From the NCBI GenBank assembly GCA_019359375.1, contig JAHHHL010000053.1, positions 1-42,813 on the forward strand: a stretch of DNA of 42,813 nt, written 5' to 3'. A program made the position numbers and the translations under genes. This document shows positions 1-7,515 of the stretch, piece after piece. A model generated the notes under the pieces. It worked only from the letters and a program-made list of their open reading frames with translations, was not told the DNA's origin and did no database searches. The DNA is from Lyngbya sp. HA4199-MV5. Lineage in GTDB: Bacteria; Cyanobacteriota; Cyanobacteriia; Leptolyngbyales; Leptolyngbyaceae. The stretch's first letter is position 1; every line of letters begins with the position of its first letter.

Positions 1-154
1 AACTGTCTGCCCCTGCCAGCACTGCAAACAAGGCGATAGCGATAATATCAAGCAATTGATGAGCGCGAGTGCGTTCGACTCTAGGATCAGCAATCGCACC
101 AAAGTATTGTTCTAAACAGGCAGAGAGAGTGTCTCGACTGACAATCGGAGGCAT
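1..154 (-). CDS. ISAs1-family transposase, N-terminal part (runs off the window)
   Basis: Reading the minus strand from an ATG at 154 gives an open frame to the window edge. It begins MPPIVSRDTLSACLEQYFGA and continues with DPRVERTRAHQLLDIIAIALFAVLAGADS. The D-P-R...H-x-L-L-D-I-I-x-I-A-L-F-A-V-L-x-G-A-D pattern is that of the DDE_Tnp_1-associated N-terminal domain of ISAs1-family transposases. Only about 51 residues are visible, so activity cannot be judged. Just outside the start lies CAGGGG-aaag-CCCCTG (161-176), which may be part of the inverted repeat; the exact element end is not fixed. Confidence 0.75.
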   Translation of the reverse strand, partial: MPPIVSRDTLSACLEQYFGAIADPRVERTRAHQLLDIIAIALFAVLAGADS

Positions 155-160
155 TACAAC

Positions 161-176
161 CAGGGGAAAGCCCCTG
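161..176. repeat. Palindrome at the presumed end of the ISAs1-like element
   Basis: CAGGGG and CCCCTG are perfect 6-bp inverted arms around a 4-base loop, 6 bases upstream of the transposase start codon. This is where an IS terminal repeat would be expected. The other end is outside the window, so neither the inverted repeat nor a target duplication can be confirmed. Confidence 0.4.
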
Positions 177-209
177 ACCTTACACCCTGAGCCGCTCCCT
201 TTTAGATGC

Positions 210-566
210 GTTTACCCTGGTGTTCGCTACCAAGCGGATGCTGATTTGAATCAGGCAATTGTAATGGGGGTTCTACGACGAGAGCCTACAGTTGATTTCC
301 AAACTGCGGTTGCTGCTAAGTTGGAAGGTGTTAAAAATCCAGAAGTATTGGCGATCGCAGCACAACAGAAACGAATTCTCGTTAGCCACGCTCGGAGAAC
401 GATGCCATCAGAGTTTGCTAAGTTCATCATTAACCATCAAAGCTCAGGACTTCTTATCGTTTCCAGGATGTTACCCGTTGAGATTGTTATTGAGGAACTG
501 TTGCTGATTTGGGCAGCATCCACTGCTGAAGAATGGGTGGATCGCATTGCAAAGCTACCTCTTTGA
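210..566 (+). CDS. DUF5615 PIN-like protein (toxin type), start codon not evident
   Basis: The recognisable domain begins at RYQADADLNQ and runs through VDFQTA, VLAIAAQQKRILVSHARRTMP, FAKFII, GLLIVS, IEELLLIWAAS and AEEWVDRIAKLPL. This matches the RYQADADLN...DFQTA...ILVTHDRxTMP pattern of DUF5615 (Mut7-C/PIN-like) proteins, the usual toxin-like partner of DUF433. In the family the start lies one or two residues before R-Y-Q. Here those codons are GGT GTT, and no ATG, GTG or TTG is in frame nearby; an out-of-frame ATG is at 206. In SHARRTMP the usual D of ILVTHD is A. The ISAs1 element lies about 35 bp upstream and has replaced the expected DUF433 partner. The gene may be broken at its 5' end. 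Confidence 0.6.
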   Translation, partial: VYPGVRYQADADLNQAIVMGVLRREPTVDFQTAVAAKLEGVKNPEVLAIAAQQKRILVSHARRTMPSEFAKFIINHQSSGLLIVSRMLPVEIVIEELLLIWAASTAEEWVDRIAKLPL

Positions 567-611
567 CGCAGTTAGGCAGCTTTAGAATTGTAGGCTCGTT
601 ACTAAAAGTTT

Positions 612-650
612 AGTTCTCCCTCCTAACAACCAAAAACCAACTACTAACAA
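612..650. repeat. AAC-rich short repeat tract
   Basis: The tract has irregular units of the CCTAACAACCAAAAACCAAC type. It resembles the CAACAACTAACAACC arrays near 23.2 kb and 26.0 kb. It lies between convergent genes. Confidence 0.5.
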
Positions 651-1331
651 CTATCCGATCGCCTCCAAAAGCGCTTTAGAATCTGCCACGGCACCAAACA
701 CGCCGCCTTGCATTTTGACCATGTGGAGAGCGGCTAAATGGTTGTTGTGGTCAGTGGCGGCGGTGCAGTCGGAGAGAAGGAGGCATTCGTAGCCGCGATC
801 GTTGGCATCGCGCATGGTGGTGTGAACGCACACATCCGTGGTGATGCCTGCCAGCAGGATATTCTGGATGCCCAGACGCTTCAAGATCAGATCTAAATCG
901 GTGGCGTAGAAGGAGCCTTTACCGGGTTTATCGATGATGGGTTCGCCGGGTAAGGGAGCCAGTTCGGGAATGATGTCCCAGCCAGCTTCACCGCGTACCA
1001 GCACCTTTCCGCACGGTCCCGGATCACCAATGCCTGCTCCAATCTGGCGCGATCGCCACTGCTTATTCGCTGGCAGATCTGTGAGATCAGGACGATGCCC
1101 TTCGCGAGTGTGCATGATGTGGAAGCCTTTTGCCCGCATGACCTCTAGCACTGCTTTGATGGGTGCGATCGGTGCCCGTGTGAGCGACAGATCGTAGCCC
1201 ATTTGATCGACATAGCCACCAATGCCGCAGAAGTCGGTTTGCATGTCAATAATCAGCAACACCGTATTCTCTGGACGCAGATCGCCATTGAATGGGTAGG
1301 GATAAGGTTCAGCTTTTACAAAAAGTGGCAT
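651..1331 (-). CDS. Isochorismatase-family cysteine hydrolase, biuret amidohydrolase-like
   Basis: This 226-aa protein spans the whole isochorismatase-like fold. D29 in [11 protein letters not shown]135 in DKPGKGSF and C168 in [11 protein letters not shown] form the Asp-Lys-Cys triad. The spacing (106 residues D to K, 33 K to C) equals what I recall for biuret hydrolase BiuH. By family, biuret hydrolases release ammonia and allophanate from biuret; other members act on nicotinamide, peroxyureidoacrylate or isochorismate. It lies downstream of a formamidase on the same strand with a 125-bp gap holding a strong stem-loop, so co-transcription with differential expression is possible. Both enzymes cleave C-N amide bonds and would supply ammonium. 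Substrate assignment is inference. Confidence 0.8.
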   Translation of the reverse strand: MPLFVKAEPYPYPFNGDLRPENTVLLIIDMQTDFCGIGGYVDQMGYDLSLTRAPIAPIKAVLEVMRAKGFHIMHTREGHRPDLTDLPANKQWRSRQIGAGIGDPGPCGKVLVRGEAGWDIIPELAPLPGEPIIDKPGKGSFYATDLDLILKRLGIQNILLAGITTDVCVHTTMRDANDRGYECLLLSDCTAATDHNNHLAALHMVKMQGGVFGAVADSKALLEAIG

Positions 1332-1399
1332 ACCTAACGATGAGTTAATGACAAAGATCCAGGCTCATAAGGGCTGTACGGGTCTCTAATGAAAGTTGG

Positions 1400-1442
1400 C
1401 TGCTCAGATTCCTACTTTTCAAGCAAGCCGGAATCTGAGCAG
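1400..1442 (-). terminator. 13-bp stem-loop between formamidase and cysteine hydrolase genes
   Basis: CTGCTCAGATTCC (1400-1412) and GGAATCTGAGCAG (1430-1442) are perfectly complementary around a 17-base loop. It lies just after the formamidase stop on the minus strand and before the hydrolase gene. There is no clear U-tract, so an intercistronic attenuator or mRNA-stabilising hairpin is as likely as a terminator. Confidence 0.6.
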
Positions 1443-1456
1443 GACGAACCCATTAA

Positions 1457-2506
1457 CTAGCCTTCTGTGCGATCGATCGCTAACAGCTTCTCCGGGACGG
1501 TTCCTGTCAAAGGTGGACTGTCGTAGGTTCGAGTTGGAGGAGCGAAGCCGCAGGAGGTGCCATCGGTGTGAACGACCTCATCTTCCCAGGGGAGGCGATA
1601 GGCGTGATTGACCAGATCCTGCATGTAGGTATAGGGGCAATCCTGGGCACCCCCTTTCACGGCAACGTAGCCTCGATGCCCAAACTGATAGATATTGTTT
1701 TCCACCGACCAGTGACGACGTGCTTCCTGAAGCAGTTTGGGACGTACTTCTCCCGTAATAATTTCATTCGGGCGACCAGTTCCAGTTACGAGCGGTACAC
1801 CATCGTAGTTGACGATCATGCCTTCGCCCATTGAGTCGAAGGAGCCGTCTGAGCCGCACATGCAAACCGATGCAGTGTAGATCAGGTTGCAGAAGGCGTT
1901 TGCCTGGTTAGTAATCTGCCAGGAGTGGCGAATGGGTGCGGTGTAGCCTGCGGTTCGCAGCATGATATCAGCACCTTTGTAGGCACATTCCCGCGCCATT
2001 TCAGGGAACATGCCATCGTGGCAGATGATGAGCGCCAGGGTGCTGCCGTTGGGACCTTCGCAGACTGGAATGCCTAAATTGCCAGGTTCCCACGGTTCGA
2101 CTGGCACCCAGGGATGGAGTTTGCGGTAGTAGAGCTTGAGTTCGCCTTTGTCGTCAAGAATAATACCGCTGTTGTAGGGGTTGCCGTGGGGGTTGTATTC
2201 CATGATGGAGAAACAGCCCCAGATTTTATGTTCTCGGCAGGCAGCGCTGAATGCCTGTACTTCGGGTCCATCCAGGCGGCACATAATCTCTGGATTGGTG
2301 TCCATTGAGAGACCGTGCAGGGCGTATTCTGGGAAAACCACCAGATCCATGGTAGGCATGTTGCGCCGTGCCTTGCCCACCATGTCCACAAGGCGTTGCG
2401 TCTGGGCTGACAGGTCATCGGGCGTGACGACATTGGGCAGTTGCAATTGCACCAACCCCAGTACCACCCCATCGGGTGACTTATTCAAACCGCCAAGTCC
2501 ACTCAT
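1457..2506 (-). CDS. amiF: Formamidase, nitrilase superfamily (AmiF type)
   Basis: The 349-aa product matches formamidase length and layout. The nitrilase Glu-Lys-Cys triad is visible: E60 in LVVFPEYALHG, K129 in YYRKLHPW and C162 in LIICHDGMFPE. Other family blocks include RTAGYTAPIRHSWQ, GSDGSFDSMGEGM and HWSVENNIYQFGHRGY. The family hydrolyses formamide to formate and ammonia in the cytoplasm. The ATG at 2506 is preceded by a strong ribosome site on the minus strand (GTAGGAGGGTTAC). It is the first gene of a probable two-gene unit with the downstream biuret-hydrolase-like gene. Aliphatic amidase AmiE is the nearest alternative, but the N-terminal MSGLGGLNKSPDGVVLGLVQ pattern favours AmiF. 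Confidence 0.88.
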   Translation of the reverse strand: MSGLGGLNKSPDGVVLGLVQLQLPNVVTPDDLSAQTQRLVDMVGKARRNMPTMDLVVFPEYALHGLSMDTNPEIMCRLDGPEVQAFSAACREHKIWGCFSIMEYNPHGNPYNSGIILDDKGELKLYYRKLHPWVPVEPWEPGNLGIPVCEGPNGSTLALIICHDGMFPEMARECAYKGADIMLRTAGYTAPIRHSWQITNQANAFCNLIYTASVCMCGSDGSFDSMGEGMIVNYDGVPLVTGTGRPNEIITGEVRPKLLQEARRHWSVENNIYQFGHRGYVAVKGGAQDCPYTYMQDLVNHAYRLPWEDEVVHTDGTSCGFAPPTRTYDSPPLTGTVPEKLLAIDRTEG

Positions 2507-2728
2507 GTAACCCTCCTACTGGTTGCGTCCTACTAGTTGCTGAAGCGCGATCGCATCATACCCTCTGACGTTTAGACCTGAGGTTTGTTGATCTAACCAT
2601 CAGTATATGGCTCCGCTCCCAATAAGGATTTACAGAATCATGGACACGCAATGAGTATCAAACGGCACTTTTTAAGCGCTTTATGGTACCCAGTCTGCCG
2701 CGATCGATGCCCGCTCTGCTGGCTCAGC

Positions 2729-3193
2729 CTAAGGTGCAGACTTTTGCAACTTCAGGAGTTCGCTTTGAATTTGCTGCTGGAGTGCCGGATCGCCTTCTTT
2801 GCGGCGGGTCAGCTCGTTGAATTGAGTAATGGTTAAGCCACTATCTTTGATAATCTCGGCAGAACGCTTCAGAAAGCGACCGCAGATATCGTGAACCGCT
2901 GACGGAATGTTTTGCTGTCGGCACACATCTTCCGGGACATTCCCACCCATGATTTTTTTGGCTTCAGCGTAGTCTTGCTGACGCTGCTGCTCAATGTAAA
3001 ACGCCGCACGAGCATACTGACTCACTTGCGGGGATGTCGATTGGGCATAGGCAACCCCTATCGAGGGAGACTGCTGGGTTAACAGCGGAGTATAGCTGGC
3101 AAGCAAGCCGATCGCAGAAAGAGCGCTAACCACAAAAAACTGTGTAGCAGCATGGAAAGAGGGTCGCAAAAGGCTGACAGAACGTTGCATCAT
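2729..3193 (-). CDS. Secreted DUF4168 protein
   Basis: The mature part contains QYARAAFYIEQQRQQDYAEAKKI, two cysteines spaced as in DUF4168, SAEIIKDSGLTITQFNELTRR and DPALQQQIQSELLKLQ. These are the blocks of DUF4168, a small helical periplasmic domain common in cyanobacteria with no fixed function. I chose ATG 3193 because it opens a normal signal peptide (basic MMQRSVSLLRPSFH, hydrophobic stretch, likely cleavage after AYA). A GTG at 3223 would add ten residues. It is monocistronic; the upstream DNA holds two stem-loops and a broken ORF. Confidence 0.8.
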   Translation of the reverse strand: MMQRSVSLLRPSFHAATQFFVVSALSAIGLLASYTPLLTQQSPSIGVAYAQSTSPQVSQYARAAFYIEQQRQQDYAEAKKIMGGNVPEDVCRQQNIPSAVHDICGRFLKRSAEIIKDSGLTITQFNELTRRKEGDPALQQQIQSELLKLQKSAP

Positions 3194-3310
3194 AGTTATG
3201 TGTGACACTGCAAAAACTAGCACACTAGAGGTTTCAATAAGCTTTGAATTGTTTTATACGCGATAAGTTCCAGCAATCTGTAAGGATTTAGAAACTTAGC
3301 GGCTTGAGGT

Positions 3311-3394
3311 CAGGCAAAAAGCAAGGCGATCGCGGGTTTTGCCTGCTAACGGCTGTAACCTTCAGCAAGGTTGAGCGGGATGCCCGTCTTGCTG
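3311..3394. other. Two adjacent stem-loops in a gene-free stretch
   Basis: CAGGCAAAA (3311-3319) pairs with TTTTGCCTG (3337-3345). CAGCAAG...CGGG (3363-3379) pairs with CCCG...CTTGCTG (3383-3394). No coding frame fits here. The stretch 3224-3563 is otherwise without a recognisable gene. It could be a 5' leader of the DUF4168 gene, a small RNA, or chance structure. Confidence 0.35.
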
Positions 3395-3563
3395 GCTGCT
3401 GGCTTTCAACACGCTGCACCTTCTCTTCTGCCTGCACAGGTTTGTGGTGTAATCTTTAATCGCCTAAGCGAACAAACAGTACGGTTGACGAAGGTCACCC
3501 AATCCCATTGCAGCTTATCTTAACGGCAGAACGCTGTCTTAGTCGTACTGACGTAGATAAATT

Positions 3564-3985
3564 TTGCAAGTGCCCATTCCCAAAGACGCGATCGCCTTGG
3601 GTCTACATCCCGCCTATAAACACCCCGACACGAGTGGAGCAAACGCATACGTATCTTACTGCTCAAGGTGTTGTCTCAGTCCGCTAGGGCGCGTCATCAA
3701 TTAGCTCCAAAACCTTGCGGTATCAGCCTGATCGCGCCCGCCTCAACACACCAGGCTAGGGGCTGGAACCCTTGCTAGGAGTCATGTGTAGTTGTAATTG
3801 ATGACAGCCCCTAGTCCAGCCTCTAAAAGATGAAGAAACGTGTGCATTTGCCCTATCCGAACGGCTGATTCGCATTGATACCGCTGTCCGCTACACCAAA
3901 AAGGAAGGATGGATCGGCAACCGCTTCCAAGAGCGAGAAGTCGCCAGAGTGCTTTGGGAAGAGGCAGCGATAAGATGGGGTTAGT
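3564..3985 (+). pseudogene. Small ORF interrupted by a MITE-like element
   Basis: A frame opens after a TAA at 3558 (possible TTG 3564 or GTG 3570) and reads QVPIPKDAIALGLHPAYKHP, then DTSGANAYVSYCSRCCLSP up to CTAG at 3684-3687. A second piece starts at CTAG 3811-3814 and reads LVQPLKDEETCAFALSERLI, RIDTAVRYTKKEGWIGNRFQ, EREVARVLWEEAAIRWG, ending at TAG 3983-3985. Removing 3688-3814, which is the element plus one CTAG, joins the pieces in frame into about 97 codons. I do not recognise the protein. The product is probably not made now, and the piece runs up to 22 bp before the chosen dusB start. Confidence 0.5.
3688..3810. mobile_element. MITE-like element with CTAG target duplication
   Basis: The ends are GGCGCGTCATCAATTA (3688-3703) and TAATTGATGACAGCCC (3795-3810). 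They are inverted repeats matching at 13 of 16 positions. CTAG flanks both sides (3684-3687 and 3811-3814). At 123 bp with no ORF, this is a non-autonomous element. CTAG duplications are known for some IS5-family groups, so an IS5-type transposase is the likely mobiliser; that assignment is inference. Confidence 0.65.
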
Positions 3986-4007
3986 GATCTATGGATGCGT
4001 TGGTTCG

Positions 4008-5054
4008 ATGCTTTTCCTTTCTCCTCCCCTTAAAGAACGACTTGCCACACCTCTGCAAATTGGTCACTTTGAGGTGAATAGCCGCGTGTTGCAGTCGCCG
4101 CTATCGGGTGTGACCGATCTCGTGTTTCGGCGGTTGGTGCGCCGTCATGCGCCAGAGTCGATGATGTATACCGAGATGGTGAACGCGACGGGGCTGCATT
4201 ATGTGAAGGAACTGCCCATCATCATGGAGGTAGACCCCAACGAACGCCCCATCAGCATTCAACTGTTTGATTGTCGTCCTGACTTTTTGGCAGAAGCGGC
4301 ACAGATGGCAGTGGCAGAAGGAGCCGACACGGTAGACATCAACATGGGGTGTCCGGTCAACAAGATCACCAAAAATGGAGGTGGTTCTTCGCTGTTGCGC
4401 GATCCAGAAACGGCAGAGGCGATCGTGCGTTCTGTCACCCAAGCCGTTGATGTACCCGTCACCGTCAAAACTCGTATTGGCTGGACAGATAAGGAAATTA
4501 CCATTCTGGATTTTGCTAAACGAATGGAAGATGCAGGCGCACAGATGATTACGGTGCATGGACGAACGCGATCGCAGGGCTATAACGGCAACGCGAAGTG
4601 GGAATGGATTGCGAAGGTGAAAGAAATCCTGTCCATTCCTGTGATTGCGAATGGCGATATTTTCTCAGTGGAAGCAGCGGTGAATTGCCTGGAGCAAACG
4701 GGTGCCGATGGTGTGATGTGTTCACGCGGGACGATGGGCTACCCGTTTCTCGTGGGTGAAGTCGATCATTTTCTCAAAACCGGAAGCTTGAAGCCAATCC
4801 CAACATCGGTTGAACGCCTCCAATGCGCCCGTGAGCATCTGTATATGCTGTGGGAATACAAGGGCGATCGTGGGGTACGTCAGGCGCGCAAACACATGAC
4901 CTGGTATGCCAAAGGGTTTAATGGTGCGGCAGATCTGCGGGGACAACTGAGCACGATCGAGAACGTGCAGCAAGGCTTGGATTTGATCGATCGGGCGATC
5001 GATCGACTCATGCAAGACGTTGAAGTAGAACAAGTGGAGTTGGCGATCGCTTAA
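4008..5054 (+). CDS. dusB: tRNA-dihydrouridine synthase, DusB type
   Basis: The enzyme reduces uridine to dihydrouridine in tRNA D-loops using FMN and NADPH. Visible features are SRVLQSPLSGVTDLVFRRL at the start of the TIM barrel, catalytic cysteine in DINMGCPVNKITKNGGGSSL, VPVTVKTRIGW, MITVHGRTRSQGYNG for FMN/RNA contact, and PVIANGDI followed by a cysteine-containing GVMCSRGTMGYPF. The C-terminal helical tRNA-binding region follows. I start at ATG 4008 (348 aa) because the first conserved residues follow it directly; an ATG at 3909 would add 33 residues that overlap the broken ORF upstream. It converges on the Uma2 gene, and the two stop codons overlap at 5051-5054. Confidence 0.88.
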   Translation: MLFLSPPLKERLATPLQIGHFEVNSRVLQSPLSGVTDLVFRRLVRRHAPESMMYTEMVNATGLHYVKELPIIMEVDPNERPISIQLFDCRPDFLAEAAQMAVAEGADTVDINMGCPVNKITKNGGGSSLLRDPETAEAIVRSVTQAVDVPVTVKTRIGWTDKEITILDFAKRMEDAGAQMITVHGRTRSQGYNGNAKWEWIAKVKEILSIPVIANGDIFSVEAAVNCLEQTGADGVMCSRGTMGYPFLVGEVDHFLKTGSLKPIPTSVERLQCAREHLYMLWEYKGDRGVRQARKHMTWYAKGFNGAADLRGQLSTIENVQQGLDLIDRAIDRLMQDVEVEQVELAIA

Positions 5055-5878
5055 TCCAGTAGATTGGGGTCAATGCCAAGGGCGTTGAGTTGATCAGGCG
5101 TGAGCGATCGGAGCTTCTCTGTAAGTTGCTGTCGCTTCTGCCGTTCCATTTCTGCCCGTTGCCGCTCCTGTTCTGTGCGCTGTCGTTCTCGTATCACTTC
5201 CTGTTGTTCCAAGTCTGCTCGTTCATCGCCCGTGAGCAATAATTGACCATCGGCATCCCACCAGCGGAGCCAGGGCAATTCGACGTTTTGATAGCGTCCC
5301 TGCCAGATACCGAGTTCAACGCCCAGGGGAGCGATCGGGTAATGTCCGCGATCGTTGGGGGGCATCGGCTGATAGACCGTATCGACGAGATGATAGACTG
5401 CCACCTGCGCTTTTTCGACTTCGTAAATGCCGTAATAGGGTACTCGAATCGCCTGCTCATAAACCCAAAATTTGCCGACTTGCCCTTCAGATGGCGGTGT
5501 GCGATCTCTCTCTTCAGCCCCATTGCCAGACACAAACTCCAGCACAATCAAGGGCGCGACATATTCTTGCCACAGTACATAGGAACGCCGCACTTTGCCA
5601 TTTAGCGTTGGCGGCACGTTGGGGACATAAAACCAATCCGGTGCTTCGGCTCCTCGTTCCGGTGGGTCAGTTAAACGCCAGTAAATGCCAGAGTCTTGCC
5701 CGATCGCGTATTGCCCATCTGGATGATGTCGATCGAGCACAGGTTGAATGGAGTCAGTCAGTAAAAGGCTCTGAGGATGCTCCTGAAAATTTTTCACAAA
5801 CGTACCGTCTGACTCTGGCAATTGCGTATGGTCAGGTAAGGTGAGGGCTGATCCAGTGGCGCTAGGTGAAGCGGTCAT
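5051..5878 (-). CDS. Uma2-family (DUF820) restriction-endonuclease-fold protein
   Basis: This 275-aa protein carries the cyanobacterial Uma2 layout: APDWFYVPNVPP, then VAPLIVLEFVSGNGAEERD, GKFWVYEQAIRVPYYGIYE and VYHLVDTVYQPMPPNDRGHY, followed by LGIWQGRYQNVELPWLRWWD. A charged coiled-coil tail of about 45 residues rich in E, R and Q ends in LGIDPNLLD. Uma2 domains have a PD-(D/E)XK fold and are massively amplified in cyanobacteria; their role is unresolved. The ATG at 5878 is unambiguous, since the upstream frame closes quickly. Confidence 0.85.
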   Translation of the reverse strand: MTASPSATGSALTLPDHTQLPESDGTFVKNFQEHPQSLLLTDSIQPVLDRHHPDGQYAIGQDSGIYWRLTDPPERGAEAPDWFYVPNVPPTLNGKVRRSYVLWQEYVAPLIVLEFVSGNGAEERDRTPPSEGQVGKFWVYEQAIRVPYYGIYEVEKAQVAVYHLVDTVYQPMPPNDRGHYPIAPLGVELGIWQGRYQNVELPWLRWWDADGQLLLTGDERADLEQQEVIRERQRTEQERQRAEMERQKRQQLTEKLRSLTPDQLNALGIDPNLLD

Positions 5879-5972
5879 CGGCTCAAAGGTTGGAATAGCT
5901 TTATTGTATGGCAGTTGTCATGCGGTTGAAGCGCTTTGTGAACTGAACTGGGTAGGGCAAACACCCGTTTCT

Positions 5973-6272
5973 TCATCCTTTAGCAACCGAATTGTCAGGA
6001 TTGCCCTCTTTCTCATTGATGAGACGCTTAAACAGTTCAAATTGCTGCTTCTCTTCCTGGGTTTGAGGAGGATGAAACCAGCGGTGAAGTCTGCTAAAAA
6101 CTAACTGGTGTTACTTCTCCAGCATCGTTGATTTGGACAACTGCTCCAACACTCGAATTTCGTTCCTGGGAAAGCATGATTTTGGCGATCGCCTCTAGAA
6201 CCTGAATGGCTTGAGTTTGCAGGTAAGGAAAGTCGTCGATCAATTCAGTAAGACCTTCTTCGACCCTCTAAT
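5973..6272 (-). pseudogene. Degenerate coding remnant in two frames
   Basis: On the minus strand one frame reads VEEGLTELIDDFPYLQTQAI, QVLEAIAKIMLSQERNSSVG, AVVQINDAGEVTPVSF and stops at 6094-6096. It has no ATG before the internal MLSQE and an in-frame TAG just upstream of it. The next frame then reads SRLHRWFHPPQTQEEKQQFE, LFKRLINEKEGNPDNSVAKG and stops at 5973-5975. Both have normal amino-acid composition, so they look like one gene broken by a frameshift, or two overlapping small genes without starts. Family unknown. The stretch 5879-5972 holds nothing I recognise. Confidence 0.4.
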
Positions 6273-6284
6273 CTGATTCTGGCA

Positions 6285-6407
6285 CGATCGCCCCTCCCTC
6301 ACCGACCTACCCGACGCACCCTCAAACCACTCCTACCGCTTGATCTGCTTGAGCACCTCATCGCGTGCCTCGATCGCCCATTTCAAGCTGGAGTCAAGGG
6401 CGATCGC
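6285..6407 (-). repeat. Copy 1 of the AAA/TPR gene 3' end
   Basis: The minus strand reads [23 protein letters not shown]-stop followed by about 50 bp of the same downstream sequence as the real gene end at 7817-7940. It starts at a GCGATCGC (6400-6407) and ends at CGATCG (6285-6290). It is a non-coding duplicate between the remnant ORF and the YgiT gene. Confidence 0.85.
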
Positions 6408-6446
6408 TGAATATCTGAAGCGGCTTGAGACTTGGCAACTAATGCT

Positions 6447-6668
6447 CTACAAACTGATGACTTCAACGTCTAGCCGTTGTTTAACCGTGTGTTCTGTTCT
6501 AAGCAAGCGATCGATCGCATCAAGGGTTGTGGCGTGAAAGTAACGTTCGCCGCATTCTACGCAAACTTCGGCATCGACATTTTCTACGATGTAGAGTTTC
6601 CCTTCGAGCCAGTGCTGTCGTCTAACTTTTTTGGGAACGGTCTGTCCATCACAAAATTCACAAATCAT
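6447..6668 (-). CDS. YgiT-type zinc-finger antitoxin
   Basis: The product begins MICEFCDGQTVPKKVRRQHW and has two CxxC pairs (CEFC and CVEC), the zinc ribbon typical of YgiT/MqsA antitoxin N-termini, followed by FHATTLDAIDRLLRTE. At 73 aa it lacks an obvious helix-turn-helix, like other short YgiT proteins paired with DUF4258. ATG 6668 is chosen because GGAGGAC precedes it and because it overlaps the upstream stop as ATGA. A longer frame to 6731 lies inside the upstream gene. Together with DUF4258 it forms a type II toxin-antitoxin pair in which the toxin comes first. Confidence 0.85.
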   Translation of the reverse strand: MICEFCDGQTVPKKVRRQHWLEGKLYIVENVDAEVCVECGERYFHATTLDAIDRLLRTEHTVKQRLDVEVISL

Positions 6669-6949
6669 TTGTCCTCCGTCAGGGCGTAGACCGTGATGAT
6701 GATTAAGCTGCCTTCGCCACGAAAGCGACAAACCACATGAATCAATCTGCCATCCATTGTAGACCCCTCGATTCGGTAGCGAGTGCCCCGGCGATCGTGG
6801 GTCATGGTTGTCTCAATATGACCGTAAAGGATGGCGTGTTCAACGTCCTGTCGTTCCAGGTAGTCATCAACCATCTCGTCTTCAGCGTGGGAAGACAGGT
6901 AGTAGTCTCGATCGTGGATTTTTTGCCGGATCTGGTTAATGGTCGCCAT
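6665..6949 (-). CDS. DUF4258 toxin (RelE/MqsR-like fold)
   Basis: The 94-aa protein has the DUF4258 pattern: YLSSHAEDEMVDDYLERQDV, then EHAILYGHIETTMTHDRRGT, RYRIEGSTMDGRLIHVVCRF and SLIIITVY. The family is thought to be a ribosome-dependent or free RNase of the RelE superfamily; no catalytic assignment can be made by eye. It overlaps the YgiT gene by 4 bp, so translation is coupled. It sits between two copies of the TPR-gene 3' end. Confidence 0.83.
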   Translation of the reverse strand: MATINQIRQKIHDRDYYLSSHAEDEMVDDYLERQDVEHAILYGHIETTMTHDRRGTRYRIEGSTMDGRLIHVVCRFRGEGSLIIITVYALTEDK

Positions 6950-7007
6950 GCAAGCAGGATATAAGCAGTAACGCCAGACGCATCATGATCGATTTTGTGA
7001 TCATCTC

Positions 7008-7132
7008 ATGATCGCCCCTGCCTCACTGACCCGCTCGATCGCGCACTCAAAACACCCCTACCGTTTGATCTGCTTGAGCACCTCATCGCGTGCCTCGATC
7101 GCCCCTTTCAAGCTGAGGTCAAGGGCGATCGC
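7008..7132 (-). repeat. Copy 2 of the AAA/TPR gene 3' end
   Basis: The minus strand reads [23 protein letters not shown]-stop plus the same trailing sequence as the gene at 7817-7940. It again begins at GCGATCGC (7125-7132). It separates the DUF4258/YgiT pair from the MazF pair. Confidence 0.87.
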
Positions 7133-7176
7133 TGGAAATTTTGAAGCAGGGAATTGGAGAAGCGAGAGATTAGATT

Positions 7177-7515
7177 TTAGATTGCAAGCACGATCGCCAA
7201 GGCTTCGGCGATCGCTACCATTGTTGTGTCATCTAGTTTTCCCAACTGCTTCACGAGGCGAGTTTCGGAAACAGAGCGCACTTGAAAGGTATCTGCACCC
7301 GATAATTTACTCAACCCATTGCTAACATTCGGTTCTAGGCGAACCATCCAGGGTCTTGCGGCAAACGGTTCTTTCCAATCAGTTACTGGCACAATCACTT
7401 TGAGCGGTAGGATGCCAATAGCATTGTCGTTAACGATGATGGCTGGGCGGGTTTTGCTAATCTCAGTGCCAAGAGTGGGGTCAAGTTTGACCAGCCAAAT
7501 TTCACCTCTAAGCAT
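7177..7515 (-). CDS. mazF: MazF/PemK-type mRNA interferase toxin
   Basis: From ATG 7515 the product begins MLRGEIWLVKLDPTLGTEIS and continues KTRPAIIVND, VIVPVTDW, WMVRLEP, LSKLSGADTFQVRSVSETRL and KQLGKLD. This is the full PemK/MazF fold with the G-E-I-W and R-P-A-I-I-V motifs. Such toxins cut single-stranded mRNA. The 112-aa length is normal. A start at 7554 would lie deep in the antitoxin gene and is less likely. The gene overlaps the antitoxin by 8 bp, so the two are coupled. Confidence 0.87.
   Translation of the reverse strand: MLRGEIWLVKLDPTLGTEISKTRPAIIVNDNAIGILPLKVIVPVTDWKEPFAARPWMVRLEPNVSNGLSKLSGADTFQVRSVSETRLVKQLGKLDDTTMVAIAEALAIVLAI

Noticed and set aside
3224-3684. rnpB, 6S or tmRNA gene in the gene-free stretch
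   Set aside because: Stem-loops are present, but none of the conserved motifs of these RNAs were seen.
3909-4007. 33-residue N-terminal extension of DusB from ATG 3909
   Set aside because: It overlaps the end of the broken upstream ORF in another frame and has no homology to DusB. ATG 4008 fits the family start.
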